A DNA stretch of 64,000 nucleotides from Paramyrothecium sp. XJ0827 (lineage: Eukaryota > Ascomycota > Sordariomycetes > Hypocreales > Stachybotryaceae), in NCBI GenBank assembly GCA_020881915.1, contig JAJFPB010000005.1, forward strand, positions 2,294,001-2,358,000, in the 5' to 3' direction. Of this stretch, positions 23,425 through 32,948 are shown one piece after another. Each line of letters begins with the position of its first letter. Position 1 is the first letter of the stretch. The notes beneath the pieces were generated by a model. It had not been told where the DNA came from. It saw only the letters and a program-made list of their open reading frames with translations, and made no database searches. Position numbers and translations under genes: made by a program.

Positions 23425-24940
23425 TTACAGCTTGACACGCTGGCCTGTCAGCTTGAACCATATCACCGCCACCAGGTCTTCCTTGAAACGCTCCCACGGA
23501 TTGCGGTTCAGCCAGTAGCTGAATTCGCGGTAGTGATACATCTCGCCCCAGCAGTCGCGGCCCCATTCGCAGCCAGCCATGTTGACGACGAAGTCCCGAT
23601 CATGTTCGTTGTAATGGACCCGCGTGTTGTTCTTACCCGTCCCGTCGGCGCAGGCTCCTGGCGGGAAGCTGTTGATCTTTCTCTGCGGCAGGAAGCCGGT
23701 GTGCTTGCGGATCCAGGGATGGCTGGTGTATAGCTGCTCCAGCGCGTCCTGCTCCTTGTGCTCCCACTCCATGTGCTTCTGCTCGTACAGGACAGGGTCC
23801 CACCAGACGTCCAACAACTGATCGGCCCACGCGCTGCGGCGGACGAAAAAGGAACCCAGGTTGAACCCCGCGCAGTCCTGGGACAGGATCAGGTTGACAG
23901 AATTGGGGTTTCCATCGCCAACGGCGCTCAACGAGTCGCTGTCCAGATAAGGTTCGGTAAAGGGATGTGTAATGTTCAGCGGATTGTATTCGTTTATGTC
24001 CCGGTAAACATGGTTGCCGAGATGGTTGAAGAGATGGTCCTGTAGGGAATATGATGGTTCCATGACGTACGTGTTGAGGTCAAGCCACCAAATCCTAACA
24101 GTCCAACAAATTAGCAACTTGGCTCTTTCTTACTCCGCAGCCGTGGCAACGAGCATCTCTGGGAGCAGTTTGTCACCTACCACTCTGCTTTGGGGTATTT
24201 TCGTAGAGAGCTTCGAATAAAGTCGACCTTCTCCCAACTCTCGCGCCACTCGTGGGCATACTTCTTCTTGGTGCTCATGTCGACAATCTCCAGGTCGTAA
24301 CCCCATCTGGCGGTGTACTTTCGTTTATTCCGGACACTGTCACGCTCAATCGCCCATTCTCTGGCGCCCTTCCATTCCATGACTCCACCTCCGACGTTGG
24401 CCGCAAGGATGATGACGAACTTCTCGCCGCCGCCGCCCCATGACGATCTCCGCCAGTAATACACGAGAGCTGCAACGACATTAGTTGGTGGCCCAATCCT
24501 CAGCTGATACGAGATAACTCACGGCTGTTGTAGAATATGGTCACGCAGAGAAGTATAATCAGCGCAACCAGCAGGCGTATCTTCAACTTCCTCCCCATGC
24601 GCCCGAATAGAGACCGTATTCTGCCCACGAGGGGAACGTTGCGACTGGACCATGAATCGCCGCGCTTGGATTTTTCGTGTTTGAAGTAGGGGCTGTCGGA
24701 GTTGCCATTGAATCGCGGTAAACTGCTCGATATGCGACGCATATGGCGCGTGAAAAAGCCATGGTTTTGCGTCGAGAAGGATGGGTAGCCATTGGCGCTT
24801 GTATTCCGCATCTTGGCGGATTCCCATGCTACGGGTCCGCCACTGACATTGCCGGGACTCAACCTGCCGCTGTGAGCGTTGAAGCCAGGGCTCGCCCACC
24901 CACCACCAGGAACAGGGGATGGGCTACGAGAGAGTGTCAT
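23425..24940 (-). CDS. mnn10: Golgi alpha-1,6-mannosyltransferase subunit, Mnn10-like (GT34)
   Basis: Exons are complement 24523-24940, 24181-24469 and 23425-24094, introns 53 and 86 bp; 458 aa. Type II Golgi protein of glycosyltransferase family 34. In yeast, Mnn10 works in the M-Pol II complex extending the alpha-1,6-mannan backbone of N-glycans. A Ser/Pro-rich cytosolic tail (MTLSRSPSPVPGGGW) is followed by a membrane anchor near residues 119-137 (LLVALIILLCVTIFY). The luminal catalytic domain includes KFVIILAANVGGGVMEWKG, REWAIERDSVRNKRKYTARW, a WWLDLN motif (Asp241) in the place of the GT34 DxD region, SQDCAGFNLGSFFVRRS and VNMAGCEWGRDCWGEM. The 5' leader probably contains a further intron (24958-25130). 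It could be the paralogue Mnn11, but the length and N-terminus fit Mnn10 better. Confidence 0.92.
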
Positions 24941-24957
24941 TCCAGGACCTGGAGTAC

Positions 24958-25130
24958 CTGTATCGCGGCAGCGCAGAGAGCACAGAGTCAGCCCACGAAT
25001 ACCAGCAGTGTGTTACGGTCGCGCGACGGCGCATCGCACGACGGTTATAGTGTCGCCCAGACGGTGGGGGAGGACAGACAGAGCTCGACTCCAGTGCAAG
25101 GGGAAAAGAAGGGAAACGCAAACGACGTAC
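24958..25130 (-). other. Predicted intron in the mnn10 5' leader
   Basis: On the coding strand a GTACGT donor follows CCTGTCCTCG and a GATACAG acceptor precedes GTACTCCAGG, 17 bp before the mnn10 start; 173 bp. Joining the flanks keeps the mnn10 reading frame open upstream (PLSPVLGTPGPG before the Met), yet no ATG exists in that frame back to the next stop, so I treat it as untranslated or as a possible near-cognate extension. Confidence 0.45.
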
Positions 25131-27219
25131 CGAGGACAGGCGACAATGGAGCCGCCTGGTTGATCTGACGTGGGTGGATCGTCAGCAAGTTGCCAGATCG
25201 CTGCTCGCTCAGTGTCAAGGTCTGCCCGGTCGATGAGCGCCTCCGGTGGTGTGATCGCACGGGTCGGTCACTGAAGGCGCTCGATGAGCCTCCCGGACTG
25301 TCGTGTGGAGCCAGGATTGCGGTTTATTTCCTCCTCAATGCCCGACTGGGCTCTGGGTTCATTCGTAATGGGCAGTGGGCCGGACACAGCGCAAGGGCGA
25401 GGCTTGTCTTTGCTAAGGTTTTCCGAAACACGTCGGGGTGGGAAAGGTTGGGATGGTCGAAGGGAGTGTTCCAAGCCACAAGACAGTTTGCGGTAGCAGT
25501 AGCTCGAAATACCGCTGCCTGAGACCTTTGTGACGTCGTGGTGAGGCGGGAACGATTTGGCGTGGGTGGGTGGATGGAGAATGCCGCCTCCAGTCTGGTG
25601 GTGAGGAAGGGAGGACCTGTGGATGTGTCGTGTCTCGGAGGATGACCGCGGCGCAGTGTTTGATACGGTAGATTGCGATGGGGATGGGATGAGATGAACC
25701 ACAGGAGTCGTGGTGCGACGCAGGGAAGCGGCCAAGGTGCGCAAAAGAGACTTCGAAGCCCGTCAAGTTTAAGGTCTGGCTCGTGGCTTGTGCAAATCGA
25801 TGCTCGCAGATCTTGTGCGACGTGGGCGAACGGAGGGGTGCAGCGAGGCGATCTGCAGCGCAAGGGCAGAGTCTTAGACGATTGGGACGGGGACGGTGAC
25901 GAGTACGGGGGCGGACGATGGTTTGGCGAGGGTTCGGAAGGCAGTTGACCGCATCGCGAGCCTGCACAAGGCGTGGGATAGGATGAGATGAGACGAGATG
26001 AGGATATTTCCTGCGCAAGAGATAAGGACAGGATTTCGATTTGCGCAGCCATGGTTCGTGGCCCCAAAGGGCCCAAAGGGGACGAGTTACAGGGGTCAGT
26101 CGATATGACCGTGGACGTTCCATGTGGGCGCCAAGTACAGAATGGGTCTAGAAAGCGCTGTGGCAGGGACCCTTAAAAAGAGGGAAAACAGGTGGCACAC
26201 AGTTGGTCCAGGGGGCCCTAAGGTTCCGGGTACCCGCCGTCGCACCATATCTTGCATGACTTTGGAGATGAAGATACCTCCGGAGTACTTGGACTCCCCA
26301 AACGTTTTGACCCGCTAATTACCTACCAAAGCGCTCTCCATCTCGCCTTGTTCCTGACGATCTGCAGGAAAAGCACAGAGCACCGCGAACTAAGGTATCG
26401 ACTAGTAGGGTAATAACCATTCACCTCTCCCTTGGCAAAAAAATATAGGAGATGGCGCGATCCCAGTCTGGTGGGCGGGCTTCATTTGTGAGGCATGGAG
26501 GGGACTGGGCATCAGCAGCAGGCCGAAGGCAAGCAGCAGAGGGAAGAGTGCCATGCAGTGCTACGGCACAGCCAGACAGGCCAAAGGCTGCGTTTTCGCA
26601 TGTTTGGGCAGCCCCTGTGCAGTACCTTAACTTCCCTGATGGAAAAGTACCCGGATGAATGAGCGAGTGAGTCGTGGGGGTTGCTAGTGGCGTGGCCGGA
26701 GCTGCTTATTTTCGAGGGATCCAACCAGTCGTCTCAAACATGGTAGCTGGGGCGCTTGGCATTTTTGGTTCAGGTTGGCCGAAAGTGTAGACTAGATGAT
26801 GGCGCCAATCAGCGCTCTCCTGGCGTCCATTTAAATGACATGTCTCGTCAATCTGAAGAGGCCAAACAAGATGAACCCCATCTGCTGGTGTGGATGAGGT
26901 AAGGTAGCCTGCTGGAGCAGGGCTCGTCAAACTTCGGCGGCCAAGGTCGAGCGAGCGAATGGAGCAAGCGAGCCTGGGAAGGGCCGAAGCTCTGCACCTC
27001 GGGAAGTATCTTGCTCGGCAAGGGCAAGGAAGTCATTGGTTCCACCAGCTGGCCAATGCTTGAGCTTGAGCTGGGAGCATGAGGCATGGAGCATGGAGCT
27101 TAGCAGGCAAAGATCTCGATGGTGCTTTGCTGATCTGCCTCACGTCAAATGCAAACATGCGGCTTAGCGAACTGGCGGTGGACACTCGGTTATTTTCCTG
27201 AGACAGATTGACACGGTGC

Positions 27220-27237
27220 GAGAGAGAGAGAGAGAGG
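27220..27237 (+). repeat. GA dinucleotide microsatellite
   Basis: About nine GA units in tandem, followed by GCTTTGG. Confidence 0.9.
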
Positions 27238-27374
27238 CTTTGGCTGCTCAAACTAGGAGTGCCGAAAAACATGATATCGCAAGACACCAGGCGGCACCCT
27301 TTTTTTGTCGATGAAAACGGAGGGGATAAGGCAACATGCATCCGTGGGAAGGCAGGCAAGCAGCGAGCAAAATA

Positions 27375-27530
27375 TGTGGACTGTAGAATTAAATATAGTA
27401 AATAATAGTAAACAATCAACTTTCAAACCCCTTTAAAAACATCTATAAAATTCCTTAAATTTACATATTTTTAACGATTGATGATTTATTATTTTCTCTA
27501 TACAGACTCATTTTTATAGGAAAATTAGCT
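27375..27530. other. AT-rich island
   Basis: About 155 bp of strongly AT-biased sequence (runs such as AAATATAGTAAATAATAG and TTTATTATTTTC) inside otherwise GC-balanced DNA, with sharp edges; possibly a remnant of an inserted element or a base-composition relic of repeat mutation. No open frame was seen. Confidence 0.5.
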
Positions 27531-27865
27531 GGGAGTGGCCGCTTACAGCACCTTCTTGTTGTGAACTCCTGGTTTTGCTGGCGTCGCTTTTTCGCTACGT
27601 AACCGCTTGGGAGGCAATGAGGTGGGAGCAAGCAGCCCTACGCTGAAGACAAAGCCAAAAGCATCATGCACTTTTCCTTAACAGGCCCGAGGCGGTGGGT
27701 CCCGGAAAGGACAGAGTTTACAAGGGGATGTCTTCGAGGTTGGTAGCTTGGTTTTGGGGACGCGTTTGCCCTGCTTGGCCGTCACATCGCATCGTCCATG
27801 CTGGTGCCTTTCTCTTTGGGCTGTCCGCAAACAGAACGCGTCGCTGCCTCTGCTTACATCATAGG

Positions 27866-27902
27866 AAGGTACCGTGCCTAAGGTACGGTAAGGTGAGGTA
27901 CT
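27866..27902. repeat. AGGTACC-type intergenic motif cluster
   Basis: Three spaced AGGTAC words (GGAAGGTACCGTGCC, TAAGGTACGG, GAGGTACT) within 37 bp. Confidence 0.4.
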
Positions 27903-29211
27903 AGCTTGGCATATCACAATGTGTCATGTCTCGCAAAGATGCCGAATCCATTCCACCCACCTTGCTGGTCGTCTTGCTTAGCCCAAACTCCTGCGACCGG
28001 GCCGCCCTCGCTTCTTATGCTCGCAAAGTGCAGATCACGCAGAAGCATGACTGGCAAACCTGCGGAGTTCTGTTCGTATGGCAGTCTGCACGGTTTCATG
28101 TTGATGCGGCCAACCCTCCCGCTCTGCCTGGCCAATAACCCGCGATTTGACTGGTCTCGTCTCTCGGGGGCTTCATAACACTGACGCTCCAGTCTGCAGC
28201 GAGCCGCTGAGCTGGACCCCGTTGCCGCCATTGTGGGGTCGCAAGCCCTGCGTCCCGTCCACGGCGATAGCCAGTCAGAGCTCGCCCTGGGGTCGCAGCC
28301 CCCAAGCATGCTTGGCTTTGGCTGTTTGCACGGCCGCTTCTGCAACAGCGAACGGGAAGGACTCTGCACTGCTACGGTACCGTGACTTATTTGTTGGGGT
28401 CCCCTCCGGATGGCCTGTTCCAACGTCGTCTTGGGGGCGCGGCCCGCTGGCCCCCAGCAACCACGCGGGCCAATCGCGGATCCATGGCCGTCACCACGGC
28501 GCCAAGCGTCGCCCAATGACAGGCCGCAGCGCAGCGCCGCCGAAACCTCCAAGCGCCGCCTCCATCCGAGCCCATGCAACTGCAACCCAGCGCGAGGTGC
28601 CAACCACCGAGCCAACCATTCACACGAAGGTGGTAGACGCTGCTCGATGCGGCGATGCGGCCTCTGATTTGATACATGACCTGCAGAGTCGTTACAGTGA
28701 ATGCCTCGGATGGCGCTGGCCGGTCCGCTGGTGGGGCCCCTGCCAGCTGCGTGTTGCTTGCCGGCCCAAGGCACCCGACCTTAGCTTATTGATTGTTGGA
28801 TGTGAATGAATCTTCTCGTGCCTCTCCCTCTTTGACTTGATTCTTCTCCTCTATTCATTCCTACCTTATTCACGTTCGGGTGAGGATTGTCTGGGTGGCT
28901 TTCCCTTCCGTTCGGTGTTGTGCTCGTTTCACTTGCATCTCCTTTGTTGGTTGTTCCAATCTTTACGTTCCTTTGAACATTGAGTGCTCTCCTCTTTGTC
29001 ACGAGATATCCACTCATCACATCTTTGATCATTGTTCTATTATATGTGCCGACACAATAAGTGAGGTAACGCGCTCACTCATCTTTGACATTCTCTTGGT
29101 CGAAATACAACCCGGTCGATTACATCTCGCGTTCACCTTTCCTTCCGATATTTATGCCTCCACCGTCATCATCAGTCCCGAAAATACTATACACTACCTA
29201 ATTACGCCACA

Positions 29212-32200
29212 ATGGAGACTAGATCGCAACCTCAAATGTCCTCGTCTCCCCTACCTCCTCGGTACCAAGAGGTCGAGGATTGGGAGGAGTGGGAAAGCGA
29301 GGGTGTCATCACACCAATCGAGCCCGCAGAGCAGGTATTGATCGATGCTCCGCCTGCGGCATCAAGCTCCAACCAAGCTCGCAGGAGCTCGATATCAAAA
29401 TCGAACCGATATTCTACAGCTAAACTCAAAAGGCTCAAGTCAAGGCAGAGGCAGAAAGCTCAAAACGCAAAGGCTGGCATCCGGCTCATTACCGACATGA
29501 CCACCCTTCGCAAACAAACCACCACCACCACCAATGTCCGGACACCAAGTGGACAGCCTGGGAAATTCGTCGACGCCGCCGCCCTACGAGCATTAGAGGG
29601 CGAACCCAACTCGGCTTCCGTAGGTAACTGGAACTGGTTACGCAGAGCCCGTGGTCAAACGCCCGTCTCTGCCTCACCCCAAAACTCGGCGCGTACGATA
29701 GACCAAGAATTATCCCCCGAAGACCGACCCATCGTCATTGGCATCTCTCTCCCCTCAGATGTTGCGGATAGCCGTCAAATAAGCCCTCAAACAGCCAGCG
29801 TCATCACACCTACGAACCCCTTTAATTTCTCCAACAATAACCCGTACTCTGCCCCCAAGTTCGGTGTCCAAGCATCTGCCACAACATCATTCGCTTCCAG
29901 TCAGTCAAGATCCGTATGGTCGCCAGACACTCCCGATACGGCTAGTTCTTTCAACTCGCCTCAGCGCACGACGACCCAATCTTCCACCGCTGTACCTGTC
30001 GCCAAGCGCACTGTTGGGTATTCCTCACCAGTCTCAACCCTTCCTGCTGGCCACAAGAAGCCGCAGCATCAGCGTCTCATTAGCCTAGAGCTTGGAGGCG
30101 CCGACGATGACGACGGCGGCACTCCTTGCACCCTCTTTGAAGAAGACGGTATTCCCAGCCCTCTAAGACTAGCAAAGTCCAAGGCTTCTGCTGCAACTCC
30201 AGACAGCGCCGGCTCGAGGACTCAGGGGTGGTGGGACCATGTCACCACGCCATTCACTGACAAGCGACTAACGTTTTCTGGACGGAAGAGTCGACTTGAG
30301 TCTCCGAGGGAAGAGGACGAGGATGACGCTCCAGGAAGCAGCGGTAGCTCTAAGCGAGCCATTTCGCCCATACATACTAAGCCTGCACCGATCTTGATCC
30401 AGGCACCGATTGTACGAGCACCAACACCGAGACGTACGCCATCTCCGCAACCTGCAGCATCGTCAGCTGCATCATCGACGCAGGTAGCATCTCCTCCCAG
30501 CAACACCGTGGGGCAAACCAAGCCACAGATTATTGTTACGGACGAAGTTTGTTGCGAAGATGGGCCGCCGCCGTATTCACCTCCCAAGAAGTCGCTGCAA
30601 GGCGCCCCCGTCAGGTATCGGGCAGTTTTCCCCCCAGGCCACCCTCTATATGTTCAGTTCCCCCCTTCCCCTGGACCAGTCTCCCCTGGGCTTACGGCAG
30701 CCATGGCTGCTCAGGGTGCAACTCAAATGGGAGAGATTCCGTCAAACCCTTCGACTCGTGGCACCTCGGCGGCTGGTAGGGAAACGCCGTTGCCTTCGAG
30801 ACCAGTCGGGGCTTACCTCCCACAAGAGCATGTTCATGAAGCGCCTGGACGGGCAAACAAAGTCGAGCGACAACGCCGACGCCACGAGAAGGAGGAGGTG
30901 ATTGCCAGACGCGTCGGCGGCTTTTGGAGAGGTCGAGGTTGCATCCCCGCGACCGGGTGCTTCGGCCGATCAGGGCGAGAGGGACGAAAGAGGAGACGAG
31001 TTTGGATTGGGGTTGCGGGCGGCATCTTTGCTTTAATCACGCTGGCCGTTGTCCTTGCCGTCGTGCTTACCCGCCCTCCCGCCTCTCAAGAGGTCGAGTC
31101 CATCTGGGTCAATCTGACTGATTTCCCGCCCATGCCTACCGGCGCTCTGAACGTTGTAGCTCCTGATAACAGCGCGGATACAAGCAGCTGCACTGGGCCA
31201 ACCACCCTGTGGAGCTGCTCCCTGCCCAAGGAACAACACGATTCTGTTGCGCCTTTCAAGGCCAATCAGCCGACCATTCCCATGAAAATTGAGTGGGACA
31301 ACGGTACGGACAATGCGTGGCAGGTGCGCAATGGCGAGCCCCCCGCATCGATAACGCGACGGGCCCGGAGCCTTACCTCACTTGCGAGTAGTCTAGTACG
31401 AGGAAAACGACAAAACAAGGCCTTTGAGCCTGTGCCAAGCCCACCCAAATTTGAGGAGATGTGGTTCTTGGGTGACACGACCGATGACATAAAATCCAAG
31501 GACAAGGCGGGTGAGCCTACGCCTTTTTATATCAGCCTTTTCGACTCCATCGAAGAAGCAGTCAACTCACCGGGCTTGAATCGCCGCCAGGACAGAATTG
31601 GAAATAACAGCCGGTCTGGCCTCCTCCCTCAACCAGAGTTGGAGGATGATGGGACACCAAAACCGGCCAGGCTCCTTCCGAGGGCTAAGCAGCAGCCCGT
31701 TCGGCTCTACGACAGAGGGCTACCCACTGAGCACTATGGATTTTACGTGCACTTCAAGCGAACTATCTACGTGCGTTCAGTTTTTGGGAACGAGACGGAT
31801 GAGGAAAATGTCCCTCTAGATGAGGATGGCGGTTCCCGGAAGGCGGAGGCCCGTTTTTTGGTAACATGGGCTGAGACTCGCTTTCTGATGCAAATATGGA
31901 CACGCACGTTGGAGTCCAACACATCTTCACTTCTGAAGCCTGACGGTAGCAACGCCGAGGCCGAGAGACAGCTGATTCGACCGGGAACAATGCCATATCC
32001 CGTGACGGTGACCATGGACACTCACGGCGGCGACCCCGACAAGAAGTTTGTGTGGGCATGGCCACTGGATGTCCGCCAAAACCTCGACGTGGACAATGCA
32101 GAGTTCCTGTTCAACGACATGAAGGTTGGCGGTACTCGCATAAATCCTAGAAACGGCGGGGACAAAAAATTTGGAGGCTTCGATGGCGGCACTGGTGGTT

Positions 32201-32238
32201 GTAAGTGCGAGTGGCAGAACTGGGTGGCAAGCCGCTAG
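29212..32238 (+). CDS. Large single-pass membrane protein, unknown function
   Basis: Single exon, 1008 aa, start in CCACAATGG. Residues ~1-590 are polar, Ser/Pro/Thr-rich and probably disordered, with an acidic start (EVEDWEEWESEG), a basic Ser/Lys patch (KLKRLKSRQRQKAQNAK) and several short conserved-looking islands such as GGWWDHVTTPFTDKRLTF-like sequence near residue 340. A strongly basic stretch (GREGRKRRRV) precedes one membrane helix at about 597-620 (WIGVAGGIFALITLAVVLAV). The roughly 390-residue C-terminal part is globular, with EHYGFYVHFKRTIYVRSVFG, RFLVTWAETRFLMQIWTR, a proline-containing PYPVTVTMDTHGGDP and a terminal GGTGGCKCEWQNW. Positive charges before the helix suggest a cytosolic N-terminus and a luminal or external C-terminus. 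I recognise no enzyme family. It lies 710 bp upstream of Qri7 in the same direction. Confidence 0.85.
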   Translation: METRSQPQMSSSPLPPRYQEVEDWEEWESEGVITPIEPAEQVLIDAPPAASSSNQARRSSISKSNRYSTAKLKRLKSRQRQKAQNAKAGIRLITDMTTLRKQTTTTTNVRTPSGQPGKFVDAAALRALEGEPNSASVGNWNWLRRARGQTPVSASPQNSARTIDQELSPEDRPIVIGISLPSDVADSRQISPQTASVITPTNPFNFSNNNPYSAPKFGVQASATTSFASSQSRSVWSPDTPDTASSFNSPQRTTTQSSTAVPVAKRTVGYSSPVSTLPAGHKKPQHQRLISLELGGADDDDGGTPCTLFEEDGIPSPLRLAKSKASAATPDSAGSRTQGWWDHVTTPFTDKRLTFSGRKSRLESPREEDEDDAPGSSGSSKRAISPIHTKPAPILIQAPIVRAPTPRRTPSPQPAASSAASSTQVASPPSNTVGQTKPQIIVTDEVCCEDGPPPYSPPKKSLQGAPVRYRAVFPPGHPLYVQFPPSPGPVSPGLTAAMAAQGATQMGEIPSNPSTRGTSAAGRETPLPSRPVGAYLPQEHVHEAPGRANKVERQRRRHEKEEVIARRVGGFWRGRGCIPATGCFGRSGREGRKRRRVWIGVAGGIFALITLAVVLAVVLTRPPASQEVESIWVNLTDFPPMPTGALNVVAPDNSADTSSCTGPTTLWSCSLPKEQHDSVAPFKANQPTIPMKIEWDNGTDNAWQVRNGEPPASITRRARSLTSLASSLVRGKRQNKAFEPVPSPPKFEEMWFLGDTTDDIKSKDKAGEPTPFYISLFDSIEEAVNSPGLNRRQDRIGNNSRSGLLPQPELEDDGTPKPARLLPRAKQQPVRLYDRGLPTEHYGFYVHFKRTIYVRSVFGNETDEENVPLDEDGGSRKAEARFLVTWAETRFLMQIWTRTLESNTSSLLKPDGSNAEAERQLIRPGTMPYPVTVTMDTHGGDPDKKFVWAWPLDVRQNLDVDNAEFLFNDMKVGGTRINPRNGGDKKFGGFDGGTGGCKCEWQNWVASR

Positions 32239-32948
32239 GAAAGGAAAATTGCATTTTTCACGATTCATGAAAGAATCAAGGGAGTGAAAAGGGTGAAACG
32301 ACGCATTTTGGGGCGTTTGTCATTGAAATAATTAATACCATCAATATCCACATCATCAGCAGCTGGATATAATCAAAAGACACTAAAAGAGTCTTACAAC
32401 ACAGATAGTTTGCTATCGTTATCAGTCATGACGAGAAAAACATAGTAGTATCTAACTAAGAGATCAGGCATTTCTTACTTTCATGCGTGTTTTTTGTTTG
32501 CTTAATAGCCCAAGTATTCCGTCATCGATGCCCACTTCCAAGTAGCCCACGTAGCAGGACAGAGTGCAGAGTGACCACAGTGAGTTTACAGTGCGCACGC
32601 ACGTGTCATCGAAAAGACCCTTCCACATTCGTGATTGTTATGGAAATGTAGAGATTTGCCGACGCTTGGGATGCACGCCTCGGTTGACGGACGCTGTTTT
32701 GACGCTGGATCCCGATGGTGGGGTCCATGGGCCCGGGTCGAAGTCGACCGAGTGCCCCACGGCTCGGCCCGAAGTGGAACTTCTTTTCTTTCCCCCAGGA
32801 CCGACCGAAAAAGTTCCCATCGCAACCACCTGGCAAAGGACCAGGACTCGCGCCCCCGTACTCGTCCGCCCAGGACCCCGAAAATACCTACACGGCTTCG
32901 ACCCCAGCGCATCCCTCCGAACGCGGCGACTCCCGGGGAGCCGAATCG
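32239..32948. other. Intergenic between the membrane protein gene and Qri7
   Basis: 710 bp. The Qri7 frame is open from 32715, with an in-frame ATG there, but the sequence before 32949 looks like GC-rich leader. Confidence 0.5.

Larger units (their letters stand above)
24941..29211. other. Largest gap (4.3 kb), divergent mnn10 / membrane protein promoters
   Basis: No supported gene. Long minus-strand open frames at 25324-26076, 25413-26123 and 27914-28774 overlap one another in different frames. They are low-complexity (Pro/Ser/Arg-rich) and look like chance frames in GC-rich DNA. An AT-rich island occupies about 27375-27530. A GA microsatellite lies at 27220-27237 and an AGGTACC-type tract at 27866-27902. 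The last 400 bp are a CT-rich leader for the gene at 29212. Confidence 0.55.

Noticed and set aside
25324..26123. Overlapping long minus-strand frames in the mnn10 upstream region
   Set aside because: Two frames overlap in the same stretch, both Pro/Ser/Arg-rich with no motif or splice partner; best explained by CT-rich leader composition.
27914..28774. 286-codon minus-strand frame
   Set aside because: GC-rich, Arg/Gly/Trp-heavy translation with no family resemblance or start context, lying in the promoter side of the 29212 gene.
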